64,000 nt of DNA from Zantedeschia hybrid cultivar (GCA_030544215.1 JARZZO010000013.1:24294729-24358728), one strand, 5' to 3'. Counted from the first letter of the stretch, positions 32,532-45,731 are shown. A program made the numbers and translations. The notes: generated by a model not told the origin, from the sequence alone.

Positions 32532-35461
32532 AATGACGTACTTAGAGTCTGGATTTTTTAGGGAAAAAAAGAGCTAAATTTTGGTACATTAGAAATTAGT
32601 ATCAGAGCAATTATGAAAGGTTAAGCATCCATAGTCATCTAATCTTGTTGAGGCACACTAACTGATCTTCAAAAGATATAATGAAGTTTAGTGTTAGTGC
32701 AATTTTGGATTTGGGTTAGTAATCAAGGTTACATTTACTTTTTGGTTATGGTTAAGAGAGAGTTATGATAGGTATTTGTAGATATTGTGTTTAGCTGGTT
32801 CCTATCATTAGAAGTATCCATATATAGAGAATTCATAGCTTGGATGGAGATTAGGAGGATTAGTATCATCTTTTTTAAGGGAGAGAGCCAGCTATAGGGT
32901 AGACGCATGCCAATTATTAATATCTCTCCATTGGATGTATTAAATTGTAATACCTGACTCGTTAGCAGCTTAGTTTTAGTCCATTAGTAGCTCGGATAGT
33001 TCCATTCAGAGTTAGACTGGGCATTAGTGAGATCAAGATTTAAGTATTGGAATGTGTCACCTAATAGTGACGCAATTCAGGCCCTTTGAGAGGCGTTAGA
33101 TCAAGCTAACGTGATTTAGAGCCTAAGACCAGTCCAATTCGGACTCTATTCTTTCCATCCGTAGAGTGTTTAACTCCGCATGGAATTTGACTTGGAGCCT
33201 ATTTAGGGCTCCCTTGCACGCATCAAACCCCTGTAGTGCATAAATTATCCCTAGAGAGGCCTTGTGAGAGGAATTGAGCAGTTAGAAGCGGTATTCTTCA
33301 CACTGTTTGAGGTGTTATTTGTGACCGGCCAGAGGTGGCACAAGGCGGCGCAAGTGGTGGACATGTGTGCACGAGAAGGTGCTTCTCATCTTGCCCAGGC
33401 GAGCTTCTGTGAACACTTTCACTTGAGAAGGCTCTATTGAGATGTTAGAGGATACAAAGAAGAGCTTAGAAGGGCTGGAAGTTATAGGGCTTGCTTGGAA
33501 GAACTATAGGAGCTACCAAGAATCGATTTTCAAGGGGTAGGTGATGATTACCCTACACATGGATATTATGTATTAAATAAAATCTAATTGTTTTCAAGAT
33601 TTTCATAGTTTAAATATGTTTAATAATCTCTTAAATCTGATTTAAAATCTTCTAATTCAAAGAAGTACTCAAAGCATTTGAAGAAACCATGAAAATTCTA
33701 GTTTAATGGACATCTGGCCCCTCAGTGTGCATGTTGACTAGATTTTTTGATCCAACTTCTATTGATTCATTCATCTTCATTCCAAGTCCGTTTGCCTTGA
33801 AATTTTGTGGAGACCTTAAGTACCATGTTTTAAACTTCTCAGCAAAATTTTATAATTTTTATAATTTTATAATTATTTATTTTAAGAACTGATCTTTTTT
33901 TTAAGAGGTCGGGATGATTATCCTACACATGGATATTCTATATTAAAAAAATCTTATTGGTTTTCAATACTTTAGCAATCTAAATAGGTTTAAGATCCCC
34001 TAAATTTGACTTAAAAGTCTTATGGCTTAAAAAAGGACCCAAAGCATCCGAAGAAACCATGAAAAATCTAGTTTAATGGACATTTAGCTGCCTAGTATGT
34101 ATGTTGCCTTTTATCATCCAACTTCCAATGATTCGTTCATCTTCATTCTAAGTCTGTTTAACTTAAAAATTTTGTGGAGACCTTAAGTACCATATTTTAA
34201 ACTTCTCTACAGAATTTTATACTTTTTATAATTTATTTACTATTTATTTTAGTATTAAAGTCAGCTCAGCTTAAATTAGATATTCCACAGAAGTCTAAAT
34301 TCATATCAATCGAATTCAGATTTTTATGAAATTTTGCAAAATCCTTTATTATGATCCTTTACTCATGATTGTAAAGTTTGATTAATTTATGAATTTGTTT
34401 GATATTTATTCAACATATTAGTGAATTTGTACTATAAAAATTATATTAACATGCCTAAAAATATGGGACTTATTCCAATTTTTTTTAACATTTTCTGTAA
34501 TATTAAAAGGTTTCATCTATTGGAATCTATTTTACATGAAATTTTATGTTAATAAGATGTTTTGTTCCAAAATGTATTCTTTTCATTCAAATAGTATTAT
34601 TTTTAGCATAATTGTATGATTAGTTATTTGTGTTATGTCTCTGATCCGGTTCAATTATTTGGAATCACTCTGAATTCAGATGTAAAGACCCACGAAGAAA
34701 TTATGTTTATATAAAAAGTTTACTTAAAATTTTAATAATTTTTTTATGTAATTAAGTTGTTAATAAATTTTACGAAAATATACATAATTCTAAAAAGGAT
34801 ATATTTGTAAATTATTAAAAAATTATTAATATAATTATAAAAAGTTTAGGGATAACATTGTGATTGGCAATCTTTATATGGTGTTAAATTAAATTTTCTA
34901 AAGTCAATGGACGACTCTAAATTTTTCTATGGAGAAGATCAAAATATAGGGATATATATACAATTATTTTAAAAGAATGGGTAGAATAGCAATTATTTAG
35001 CCCTTAAGCAGTCTCCCTACCTCCTCGTCATGCCATCATTATATTTTGTCTTCTAACAATCATTGGACTGCCACCTCAATGTGCCATCCACCGCATCAAG
35101 AATTCTCTTCCTAAAGAATCTTAAAAAAATATAATTGAAATATAATAGAATATATTAGAACATCTTATCTTAATTAATACAAAATCTATACAGAATCTTC
35201 TCCTTATGCCGCCTCGCCTGTGTAATCATGGAGAGGGACATCTTAGTGGACACTTGTCATCCCTTCCTTATCCTTACCTCCAAGTCATGATGGGAGGGAC
35301 ACTTCAGCGGATACTTGTCATCCCTTCCTCATCCTTGTCTCCAAGCCATGATGGGAGGGACACCTTAAGGGGGACACCTAAGCATACACTTGTTAAACCC
35401 TAATTGGTTGCCTAAATCTATAAATATGGGTGTTAGCTCCTATTCTCTTCCAACACAAGGA

Positions 35462-35501
<40 letters not shown>

Positions 35502-36438
35502 AGGGAGAAGTTTAGAGAGCCTTAGAGAGAGAGTTCTTAGCACCGATTTGACATGCCTTGGAGGGTGACGTGAGGAGGATCTTCATGAGGTTGTGAGTGT
35601 GCATGTAAGCACTTCTCGCCTTGCCTAGGCAAGTTTCTTTTAATTTTTTAGTATGAAGCAAGAGGCAAGTGATGATTAACTGTGATTCCACATATATTTT
35701 TATGTAGAAAACTCTATTTTCAACATTATTTTCCTACCTACTATAAGTATGAGGATCTATATGAAATGTTTAAGATGATATTCATGAGTATCTGCATGTT
35801 CAACATATGTTAGGTAAGATAGTTGCATACAGTTGCATATCTTTAAGCATGTCGCATGCATATGTTAAGATGATTAACCAACCCGTAGCTTGGGAACTAT
35901 GTTCCACGCAGGCTATCATGGGAGGAAAAGGCTACCTATGGAAAGGGCTACCCTTAGAGGTGAAGCCACCATAGTATAGAGCCACCCCTTTAACTTGTAG
36001 GGACCACCTCTAGAATCCTTTGTCTATTCGGTTACGAACAATGCCACTTTAGGAGTCTATGCATCTGAATCATATAAGCATCCCTATAAGGCATATACTA
36101 AACTATAAGATGTATGAAACCCGAGGCAAATGAATAAAATCCTGGCTACGACTTTTTCTGTCCAAGTGGGGCGGATGGGTCCCTCTGCTGCACAGTGGAA
36201 GCACCAGTGGGCATTTGCCTTACCACTAGCTATATGTCATGTTAAATATGACACTCTTCATGTTGTGATTTGGATGCATGTCCGTTTAATAAGTGATAAG
36301 ATTATGATATGATCATATTCAATTAAGCATGTTAAGAAGTAAGATGCATGATGACATGTTAAGAAGTAAGATACATGATATATTAAGTTCATGATAGAGG
36401 CATGTTATGTTAAGATGCATGTTAAGATACATGTTGTA
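32532..36438. other. non-coding repeat-rich spacer, right copy
   Basis: Duplicate of 11338-15244: 370-bp direct repeat (33540-34254), 62-bp repeats (35228-35394), TATA box (35419-35426), (AG)n tract (35470-35499). One substitution seen (34286 C). No gene supported. Confidence 0.6.
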
Positions 36439-37259
36439 GATGTATGTTGCTCACTTATTAGTCATTGGAAGTCTTGAGACCTCTTGAAAGAAGGAAGATG
36501 GATGACTCGGAATGTGAATGGTACATGTGATTTGATATGTGGGACCTTTATGTTACATTGAGCCGCTCGTTCTTGATGCCTATAGAGGCAGAGTCACCAT
36601 CGCTTGTTCATGACCTGATTGAAAAATCGAGAGCTATTTTTGATAAGAAAATCCGTTTAATAGATGAAGTTAATGAGGGCAAGCCTGATGAGCCCTACCA
36701 AGAAAGTAACTTAGATAGGCTCTGACAAGATACATATCCCACCTACGTTTTCTCCCTCCATACTCTTTTCCGCACTTTGTTGTTGACACCCCGTTGGACT
36801 CACTTATTTGACTGAGGGCCTCCTTAGGGCCCCTCTGATCTTGCTCACCATCACTCTATCTCTCTTCAAGCCTCGGGTCCCTATTGACCTGAAAGTTCTC
36901 TATGATAAGATCTGGGTCCTTCTTCTCTATGATCCCCAAAATCCCTTAGCCTTGGCATATTCTTCTTCATCCTACACTCATCACTGCTTTTTAGTAGAAA
37001 ATTCCCCAAAAAAATATCATTTTCTCAACTTGGTCTCAAATCATTCTTGAAGAGACCTCCTATTTCTCATCTGAGTGTGCACCATCATACGGGCTCCTTC
37101 ATGACTCCCTAGTTGATCTACTCTCCCCCTCCTCTAAGGGGATTTCACTTGTATCTTCTTTTGTATATCATGATTTCTCATCTTCTTCTTTAGGACATGA
37201 TAGTGATTCTAGGATTAGTAAGTCTAGAGAAGTTAGAGCTGTGAGTGCTTAAAATGAGT
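36439..37259 (+). pseudogene. degraded accessory-ORF copy, right copy
   Basis: Duplicate of 15245-16065 with the same stops and frameshifts; matches the gypsy accessory ORF at 50304-51541 segment by segment. The spacer 37260-38077 that follows has no gene. Confidence 0.7.
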
Positions 37260-38077
37260 GTGTGATTATCATGAAAAATTATGTTGTTTAAGCGCATAAT
37301 AAACTTATTAAAAAGAAACTAAGTGATGTGATCGCCAGAAACTTTTGACTAAAAAGTTTCAAAAGAAGATTTGATCGCCTACCTGTTTGGATGTGGGAGA
37401 TATTGAACTCTTGGTTCCCCTCCTTCAGCCGGCTGAAGAAAGAGAGTCCTTTCTTGTCTTTGTTCTTGCTTTGACTGCTATTGAGTTTTGAGGATCGTTC
37501 AGATTCCTTGTTGTTTGCTATTAATTTCTTTCCTTTGATTCTCCTTTGTACCTTGCAAGAAATAGAAAAGAAATAAAGAACAATAATAAGAACTTATAAA
37601 GAAGTAATATCCATTCCAGAAGAGATTTTGAACATGCAACTAAACAGGAAAACTCACTTGTTGGGATGGTCTTTTAAACCCCTTTAACAAATAGGTTTTG
37701 AAAATGATGCTAGTGTTGTGTGTGTTGCATGGAGTGATGTAATGAAGAATGTGAGAAATATGCAGAAATGGTTGAAAGTTAATGCTGGATGGCCCCTGGA
37801 AGCCTTGGTCTTCAATGGATCTTGAATGGATGAAGAACGATGCCGACTCCTAATGGTAGCAGCGCTTTAGCGTTTGAGCATCGTCTTCAAGCTTCTTTGC
37901 TCCAATCGCCGCCAAAATAATTACTCAATATCGCTCTCTCTTTTTTTTTACTCCCTCAAAAGGCGATGTATTTATAGACTTCTTTGTATTCGCGGATTTA
38001 CATGAAGAAATCTTGAGATTTATCAAGCTTAACTAACAGATAAATACAGATTAATTCATCTTTATCTGTAATTATCT

Positions 38078-38374
38078 AAGACGCGTCGTCACTTGAAGAC
38101 GCCTTTTAGATTGATTAAGATAAGGATAAACATCCGGTAAAAACTTATCTTTATCTGTAATTAGCTAAAACGCGTCGCTACTTGAAGACGCCTTGTACAT
38201 TAATTAAGATAAGGATAAATATCCGGAAGAGAAGTAGAAAGAACTTAGGAAACCTAAATGGCGTCGTACTATGCAGACGTCTTTTAGCTAATTAATCTAC
38301 TGATCAAAATTCAAATTTAAACATTAAAATAGAAATAAACTCTAAATGGCATCCACACAAGTCGACGTCTTTTA
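38078..38374. repeat. GCGTC-N10-GACGC units 1-4, right copy
   Basis: Left-arm starts 38083, 38172, 38261 and 38349, identical to units 1-4 of the left copy. The spacer 38375-39618 has no gene; it carries one substitution (39248 C). Confidence 0.85.
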
Positions 38375-39618
38375 GACTTTTTCATATTTTAACTGAAATT
38401 TGAGTTAAAATCAATTTAATTAATTAACTTAAATCATATATGTGTGACCCGACACTATTAACTTAAAAAGATCAATAAAAATTAACCAATGATTAAATAT
38501 CAGACCATTCTGAGGCATTATTATATGATATGAAATTTACTCAAAATGATGTCAAAATTAGCGTGTCTACAGTTGCCTCACATTGGCATCGTCTTTGCAA
38601 GGGAGTAAAATGAAATGGAATGTACTGAAAAGGTGATGCCAAGGTGTGATGAGACACGCTCTCAACATCACATGATTGGAATTTTTCTCAAAATCATCGA
38701 TGAAGATAGTTCAAGGAGATCAATGGAATCAATCCTGTCTGGATGAGGTAGACAAGGAAATAAAATAAAGATTAATCAACCTCCACGGAGTAGAAAGTAC
38801 CCCAGGTCGTAGACACTGTAGGTTTCATCATGGGGAGCGTTTGCCAGCCAATGTGGACGTGCTGCAGCCATGATGGATCTTAAAAGAAAACAAGAAATAT
38901 TGGATAAAGAGTCCAAGAAAGGATAGAATTCCAAGGATATCTTCAAGCGAATCTCAAAGATAATCAAGATACTCAATTCAGAATGGAATATTTCATATAA
39001 TGTTGGAATTATTTGATTTAATGGTCTGAAATTTAATCAGCAATTAATCCTTATCACAGTGATTTCAAAGACCTATATGATGCATGCTGGGCTAAAAGAA
39101 AAATATAAAGTCAAATAAAATATAAATTAATCAAGGATAATATTGTTAAATTGTCATTAATGAGTCAAGATACAAATTCTTGTAATTCAGTGCTAAGCCG
39201 AAGCTCGTTTATCCTCGCACCATTTCACAAAAGTGGAACCATCGTCCCTACTAATTAACAATCCAACGGCCTATCCGTGCGATTAAGAATTCTCTAGAAT
39301 TATCACTGTTTTTGTTGTAGGGGAGCTCAAATTCCAGTTTCATCAAAACCACAAGGTCCTTGACATGCTCTAATAAATACTTAACATATAATAATGAGAT
39401 TATGCAAATGAATTACATGGAATAATACAAGGGTAGAAATAACCGTCTTTTTAGCCACGGTCGAGACTTCATAAACTCTCATGATGGGATCTTCTCGATA
39501 TTTCCAGCTTCATTTGGGTTTTCTTTAATTTTCCTGCACTCAAAATTCATCAGTAACTTCAAAGAAGTGTTTAATTAAGCATCAAAATATGGAATTTCGG
39601 GAAAATGACAGAAAGCTT

Positions 39619-39689
39619 GAAACGCGTCGTGTCGCGCCGACGTCCTTTAACTTTCTGAAATGCGGCGGTGTTCCACGACGCCTTTTAAG
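39619..39689. repeat. GCGTC-N10-GACGC units 5-6, right copy
   Basis: Left-arm starts 39624 and 39662, upstream of the TATA box at 39792-39799. Identical to the left copy. Confidence 0.85.
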
Positions 39690-39791
39690 TCGCAGAAACA
39701 GTTTCTGGCTGATTCCAAACCGGATTCCAACTCTTCCAATGCTCATCCCTTTTCCAATCCGAAAAAGTCTTCCTAAGATCACAATTTCCTC

Positions 39792-39799
39792 TATATAAA
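39792..39799 (+). promoter_or_regulatory. TATA box of DUF7745-like gene, right copy
   Basis: TATATAAA, 146 bases before the ATG at 39945; identical to 18598-18605. Confidence 0.7.
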
Positions 39800-39944
39800 C
39801 ATCACTAACTTGTTTCCAAGCAATCCTACCACAATCTAGAGATCCAAGGTTGAGTTTTTCTTCAAGGTTCAAGGGTTTTTCAAGGTTTTCAAGCTTCAAG
39901 AAGGAAGAAGTCCGGGAAAGAGGATAAGTTCTTCAAATAAGAGG

Positions 39945-41248
39945 ATGAAAAGGTCGCTGGAGAAGATCTCCGACATGGAGAATTACCTTATTAGAAGGGA
40001 TCCCAATCTCAAAGTAAGTTGAATTAGCTTTCCTTCAATTCTTCTTCTTCAAACTCCTCCATGTTCTCCATGCTCTTCAAGTTTTCCTCTATTTTTCAGA
40101 CATATCCCATATTTCCCGGTCCAAGGAGATTCACTTCTCTCCCTTGGATTCGCAAACTGGCCAAAAGTCTTAAACTTTCCATGCAAGCCTTCATCTCGAA
40201 GTGGAATCTTCAAGGATTGGTGGTGCATGCCAAGCACTATAAAAGCTCTAACGTGGATTGGGCGGCCATGGGTGCCTTGATCGAACAGTGGCATCCTCAA
40301 ACTCACACGTTTCTCTTCCCGGATTTCGAGTGCACTATCCTTTTAGAAGAGGCGGAGCTCCTGTTGGGTCTTCCAAAGACCAAGGACAAGATGACTTTGA
40401 TGAGAGAGCGGATCACCGGTCAACAATTGTTGACGTTGATTATGAAGGATCCCTCAGAAGCAAAAGGATGCCTTACCAATAAAGGGATCAACCATGCAAA
40501 ACTCGCTAAATGGACTTTATATGAGATCGATGATCTAAGGGAGGATGACGCTGAAGACGTGACGAAAGCTTTCGTTACGTACCTTTCCGGGGCTTTGTTC
40601 TTTCCCACGCAAGACAACATCCTAGAAGATGATCAGGTCAGTGCTATCTGCGCGATCTTCGAAGGTAAATCCATTAGCATTGCGATCTTGGGTTACCTTT
40701 ACAGCGGGCTTTCTGTGGCATCCACGGGCCGACCTCCTTACGGGTGCATGTTACTCTTCGCCTTGTGGGTTGAACTACACTTCAAATTTGAGCACTGCAC
40801 GAGGATGTCAGCAAGACCGTCTCAAATTTACATGAACAATCCGATCCACTGCATCGCCAACATCGTGAAGTTCAACGAGGGCATGGTCAACAAGGTACCA
40901 AAGCTCAAGACCCGGGCTGACTGGAGGGAGTTCCTGAGATGCATGTTGTCCAACATGTTTGACTCTTCTCCACTCACTCTTATTGGAAAGCCCATTAGAG
41001 TACGCCGTGCAGCGGGAGCAGAACTTAAGTTGATTGGGGTTACTGAACTTGTGCTGTACAACCCTCACCGGTGCCTTACTCAGCTCAGCCTGAATCGCCA
41101 TGAATTCTCCGAGTTCTCTCTCACATCTTCGATCAAGAGGCCGGCCTTGGAATCCGACGAAGACTATGAAGCCACAGAACTTATTACCACTTTGTGGAAT
41201 CTTGGCTTTAGTTATCGTGTAAAATCATCTAAAGATAGAGATAGATGA
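39945..41248 (+). CDS. DUF7745-like protein, two exons, right copy
   Basis: Exon 1 39945-40013, exon 2 40100-41248; 405 aa, identical to the left copy as far as I can see. The upstream sequence, both TATA boxes and both sets of inverted-repeat units are duplicated too, so both copies could be expressed. Only this copy is followed by a full-length (but nonsense-bearing) PMD gene. Family assignment and uncertainty as for 18751-20054. Confidence 0.7.
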
Positions 41249-41254
41249 GTGAAA

Positions 41255-41843
41255 TAAATCCATTAGCATTGCGATCTTGGGTTACCTTTACAGCGGGCTT
41301 TCTGTGGCATCCACGGGCCGACCTCCTTACGGGTGCATGTTACTCTTCGCCTTGTGGGTTGAACTACACTTCAAATTTGAGTACTGCACGAGGATGTCAG
41401 CAAGACCGTCTCAAATTTACATGAACAATCCGATCCACTGCATCGCCAACATCGTGAAGTTCAACGAGGGCATGGTCAACAAGGTACCAAAGCTCAAGAC
41501 CCGGGCTGACTGGAGGGAGTTCCTGAGATGCATGTTGTCCAACATGTTTGACTCTTCTCCACTCACTCTTATTGGAAAGCCCATTAGAGTACGCCGTGCA
41601 GCGGGAGCAGAACTTAAGTTGATTGGGGTTACTGAACTTGTGCTGTACAACCCTCACCGGTGCCTTACTCAGCTCAGCCTGAATCGCCATGAATTCTCCG
41701 AGTTCTCTCTCACATCTTCGATCAAGAGGCCGGCCTTGGAATCCGACGAAGACTATGAAGCCACAGAACTTATTACCACTTTGTGGAATCTTGGCTTTAG
41801 TTATCGTGTAAAATCATCTAAAGATAGAGATAGATGAGTGAAA
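41255..41843 (+). pseudogene. 589-bp partial tandem copy, right copy
   Basis: Direct repeat of 40666-41254, with the same single His-to-Tyr difference as in the left block. Followed by poly(A) signals AATAAA at 41917 and 41934. Confidence 0.9.
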
Positions 41844-41916
41844 TTTCAATATTATCAAGCACTTCATGAAATTCTTCCTTAAGTATTCCCTTTTCTTTTC
41901 TTTTTCTTTTTGATGT

Positions 41917-41939
41917 AATAAAGGATTTCATTGAATAAA
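41917..41939 (+). terminator. polyadenylation signals, right copy
   Basis: Two AATAAA hexamers, identical in position to those at 20723-20745. Confidence 0.55.
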
Positions 41940-42057
41940 GAGTTATTTTTCATGCCCTTGAAACCTTTCTTCAACTTCCCGTGATGTGTTCATGATTTTT
42001 CCCTTAGCAAAAATTGAATTTTTCCTTAAAATCTGACAGTTCGAGTTTGCTTAATGC

Positions 42058-42411
42058 AAAAAGCGTCCACTCAGAAAGACGCCTTTCAAAGATAATTCAT
42101 TTTCCAGAAATTAACCATTAATCCTCAAAATCTCGATTTAACCTTAAATTGCGTCTTTCGCCCAAGATGCCTTTCAACTCTCTCTTACTTTTTCCAGAAC
42201 TCGGCCATCAATTCTGTGATTAATCCTTTGAAACGCGTCTGCACGGTTCGACGCCTTTAATAATCATGTCTTGTACGGTTCTGACCAGAATTGACGGTAA
42301 CCTGAAACGCGTCATCCTAGGTAGACGCCGTTCACTGAATTTCAAACAGCTGTCCTTGCCGCCTCAGTTTATGCGCCCTAAAACGCGTCGCTCCTCAATG
42401 ACGCCTTTTAA
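42058..42411. repeat. GCGTC-N10-GACGC units 7-11, right copy
   Basis: Left-arm starts 42063, 42151, 42235, 42309 and 42385, all with right arms 15 bases on. They lie between the DUF7745-like gene and the PMD start at 42545. Confidence 0.9.
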
Positions 42412-42544
42412 CTTGTCCAAACAGAAACCGCGCAACCTCCCCTTTCTTCCTCACTTTCTCCTTTACTCTCTCTCTCCTCGAGCTTCGGCAATCCCCTCCG
42501 GCGATCTCCGTCCCTCTCTCTTCTCAAAACTCTCTCTTTTGGCC

Positions 42545-45383
42545 ATGGAACCCGGCGAAGGATCGAGGGGGAAGCGCCGCCATGCCGTGCGGGTGGTGAG
42601 AAGGGAAGAACGCGAGGCGGCTCGCCCCGAGGAAGCCATGGCCTTGGAGGAGGCGGCGGCCATGTTAGAGGAAGAAATCCCCCCACCGGCGGCAGTCGAG
42701 GGAGGAGAAGAAGAGGAGGAAGCCTCCCACCTAGTAAGTTTTCTTATGGTTTGAATAGGATGAGGAAAAGGAGAGAGAACGGGGTTCTTCAAGAACTTGG
42801 AATTTGGCCTTGAAAGGCGTCCAGACCAGGTGACGCCGTTTAAACGGCGTCGCCCTGGCCCGACGCCATTCAAGGCAAAATTTTAATAAAGGAGAAAATA
42901 ATTCCAAATCGCATCAAGCCCTGTGGACGCCGTTCAATAGGCGTCCAGGTGGCTCGACGCCTTTCAATCCAGAAGTGTTTTGCTTGTTTTTTTTATGTTA
43001 AGTAACTAATGAAATTCTTTGTTTTTCATTTGCAGGGGACGATGAGAGACAGGATTAGCTGGGACTTAGTTATAGGGGCGTACCGGGGACTCCCGGACTT
43101 TCAGAAGACGCGCCTGCACCGGATGGGGTTCGGCGAGATCCTGGATATCGAGTCATTTTGGCTCGATCTGGTCCTGCTACAGGCGCTCAGGGAGCGTTGG
43201 CATGTAGAGAGTCGGGCATTCCTAATGCCCTGGGGCCATATGGTCCCGACTCTAGAGGATGTGGCCCGGATTACTGGCCTTAGGGTAGATGGCAGATTGG
43301 TAAGCGGGGTGACCTACCCCGATTACTGTGGGATGGCGGAGGCTCTGCTAGGCATAGAGGTGTCTAGCTTGAGTTGAGAGTCTAGGATGGTCCCCCGGGT
43401 AGAGGTGGAGGCCGCTTTAGGATTAGAGGAGCCCCGGCGTCGATCAGACAAGACCCGGGAGGAATATAGGAGTAGATTAGCTGAGTCATCCTCCCTTGTC
43501 TATTGTAGCGACCCGAGTCAGGGGGAGGAGGTAGATAGGCAGTTGAGAGTCTTCTTAGTCTTTTTCTTCGGTCGGTTACTCTTCGGCACGAAGGGTGACC
43601 ATATCCACTGTAGATTTCTATATCTGCTAGATGACTTAGATAGTTTAGGAGAGTATGCCTGGGGTGCGGCCCTTCTAGCTCACCTGTTCGCAGACCTGTC
43701 CGCGGTCACGCCTGACCGTGAGACCACCATCAGTGGCTTCTCGCCGTTCCTACATGTATTAAATCATTTCATTATTTGTTTATGATATGCAATGTGATAT
43801 GATATGATGATTTCTAACCTATATGTTCATGTATGCAGGTGTGGAGCTACTACTACTTCCCGCTCGGTAGAGCGAGGATCGTGCGACAGGGCGCTGTCCC
43901 ATTGGCCTGCCGTTGGCAGCAGATAGTGGACACAGTACCACAGCACCACCAGCTGATGGCCCTCCGCCGTCAGTTCCTTGATTACCTGGAGCTCCTGGTG
44001 AGTTCTTAACTTGTTCAATTTTATTCATTAAATGCAATCTTTTATTTATATGAATGCGTCTAACCTATATGCAGGTGATCTGGCGCCCATACTTGGGCAT
44101 GGCCGAGGAGGGCCAGCCGTGGGTGACGGCTGGCCGGAGACGGTTCGGGAGGCAAATGTGGCTGCATTGCCTCAACGAAATCGAGCCGCTCCGCCTCCGC
44201 CTCGTGATGAGGACCCTGGGCCTCCACCAAGAGTGGGTCGATGAGGAGGTCCTAGAGGGTGTCGGGAGGAGCATGAGGGGCAAGCAAGCCCTCACTGATT
44301 GGCGAGCAAAGTTCCCGGAACAATATGAAGACTGGCATCGCCGGGGTGTCCGTGTTGAGTCACGAGCGGAGAGTAGCGCATCCTACCTCCAGCAGTATCG
44401 GACACATTACGCCGATCAGCTGCGACTCCTCCGACTGCTCGATGTAAGTATGCTTTTATGCGTCTTTCATTTTATTATTATCTTGATTTATATTTGTGAA
44501 TGAATGTATGTATGTGTGGTATGCAGGATGCACGAGATGCTGTGATCATCGACCTCCGGGCCTGCCTACATGACGCAGAGGCCCAGCTGGAGCAAGTCCA
44601 AAAGGAGCTCTTTGACCTGGTATGTATGCATGAATATGAATGGATGTTTTAATTACTTAGTTGTTTTGGCGATTAGCAACTGACAGTTGTCTTTTGGTGT
44701 AGCGAGCCGTCTACACCCAGGTGGCTCCCCCTACATTTGGAGCATCATCATCTTCCTCTTCTGCCGCTCATGAGGCTGCTCTGGCAGACCTCCAGAGTCA
44801 GCTCGCCTCCGCCATCCACCGGGCTTCGCTCGCAGAGGAGGATCGCGCCACTCGAGTGAATTCTGATCCTTTCCCTTTGACTTCTGAATTTGATCTTGAT
44901 TGCTTGATTGCCTTGGACTAACAATGACTTCTCCTACAGGTTGCTGAGCTTCATGAAGCCCTTCAGAGGGCTGAAGTGGATGCGGCTCGTGTTCGTGAAC
45001 TCGAGGAACATGTAGCTCGCCTCTCCACCGGGGATCTTTCTTGTGAGTTCTCACGCCTCCAGTCCCGACTGGAGTTCATTACTGAGGAGCGAGAGCGGGA
45101 GAGGCAGGAGCGGTAGAAGATGGATGCTGAGATGACTGCTCTCCGGGTCCAGCTTGGCGTTGCAGAGCACGAGCGACGCAGTGTGGAGGAGCGTTATCGA
45201 CGTGCCCGCCAGCGAGCGCAGGAAAGGGGGCACGGGAGTGCGTTCACTACGAGCGTGACCATATCATCAGGCCAAGCTGGTCCGAGTCTGATGGGACCAC
45301 CACCTCCTAGAGCTCCACCGTCGGATGCGCCTGACGAGGCTCAGAGTCAGTTCGACGAGGGGGCGGGAGAGAGCCAGCCTTGA
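42545..45383 (+). pseudogene. plant mobile domain (PMD) gene, seven exons, two stops
   Basis: Gene of the PMD family (MAIN-like / long-form phosphatase 7 homolog type). Exons: 42545-42733, 43036-43755, 43839-43997, 44075-44443, 44527-44619, 44703-44855, 44940-45383. All six introns are GT-AG, all phase 0, five of them 77-84 bases. About 708 codons. Order: acidic Glu/Ala-rich N-terminus; PMD core from exon 2 (RMGFGEILDIESF, LRERWHVESRAFLMPWG, PTLEDVARITGLRVDGR, then CRFLYLLDDL, YAWGAALLAHLF, WSYYYFPLGRARI, WRPYLG); Glu/Arg/Leu heptads suggesting a coiled coil in exons 5-7; Pro-rich tail. In-frame TGA at 43375-43377 and TAG at 45114-45116 (replacing a probable CAG in RQERQKM) break it. The TGA is in both duplicates, so it is older than the duplication. 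No TATA box seen; upstream is CT-rich. It runs antisense to the gypsy pol ending at 46747. Confidence 0.8.
42812..42967. repeat. GCGTC-N10-GACGC units 12-15, right copy
   Basis: Left-arm starts 42817, 42847, 42911 and 42941, inside PMD intron 1 (42734-43035). Identical to the left copy. Confidence 0.9.
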
Positions 45384-45731
45384 GGGCCATATGTACTTTT
45401 CTTTTCTTTTGTGTATCATGTACAAACATCTTTTGATGATATATATACATGAAGCTTTTGGCCTCCAACCTTGTATCTCATGTGTTTGCCTTGTGTCCTG
45501 CACATCACTTAACAAACAAGTCAAGTATCTATTTAGGCTTAGCCCCTTGCCTGACCGAGTGAACGGTCGATCAATTTCTTTCTTGGTGGAAGGGTCAAGG
45601 GGCATAGCCTTTATTAACAAAGGTAATGTGAATAATCAAACTTAAGCAAAATGCAACATACAAGCAGACAGATGCTTACTAAAAATAAAAGGAATGAAGC
45701 ATACCAAATGCAATAAACAGATGCTAATTGA
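45384..45731 (+). other. PMD 3' flank, non-coding
   Basis: Downstream of the PMD stop (45381-45383). AT-rich, with TATATATACATG near 45440, but no clear AATAAA. Overlapping short frames on both strands look random. Confidence 0.5.

Larger units (their letters stand above)
22396..43589. repeat. 21.2-kb tandem duplication, right copy
   Basis: Direct copy of 1201-22395, offset 21,195 up to about 9665 and 21,194 after a 1-bp loss. It starts with copia-A leader fused to PMD exon 2 and ends inside PMD exon 2, where the intact gene continues (identity runs to 43592). Copia-A RNase H and its 3' LTR are not repeated. The few scattered differences argue for a recent event, or for two haplotypes joined in assembly. 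Confidence 0.95.
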
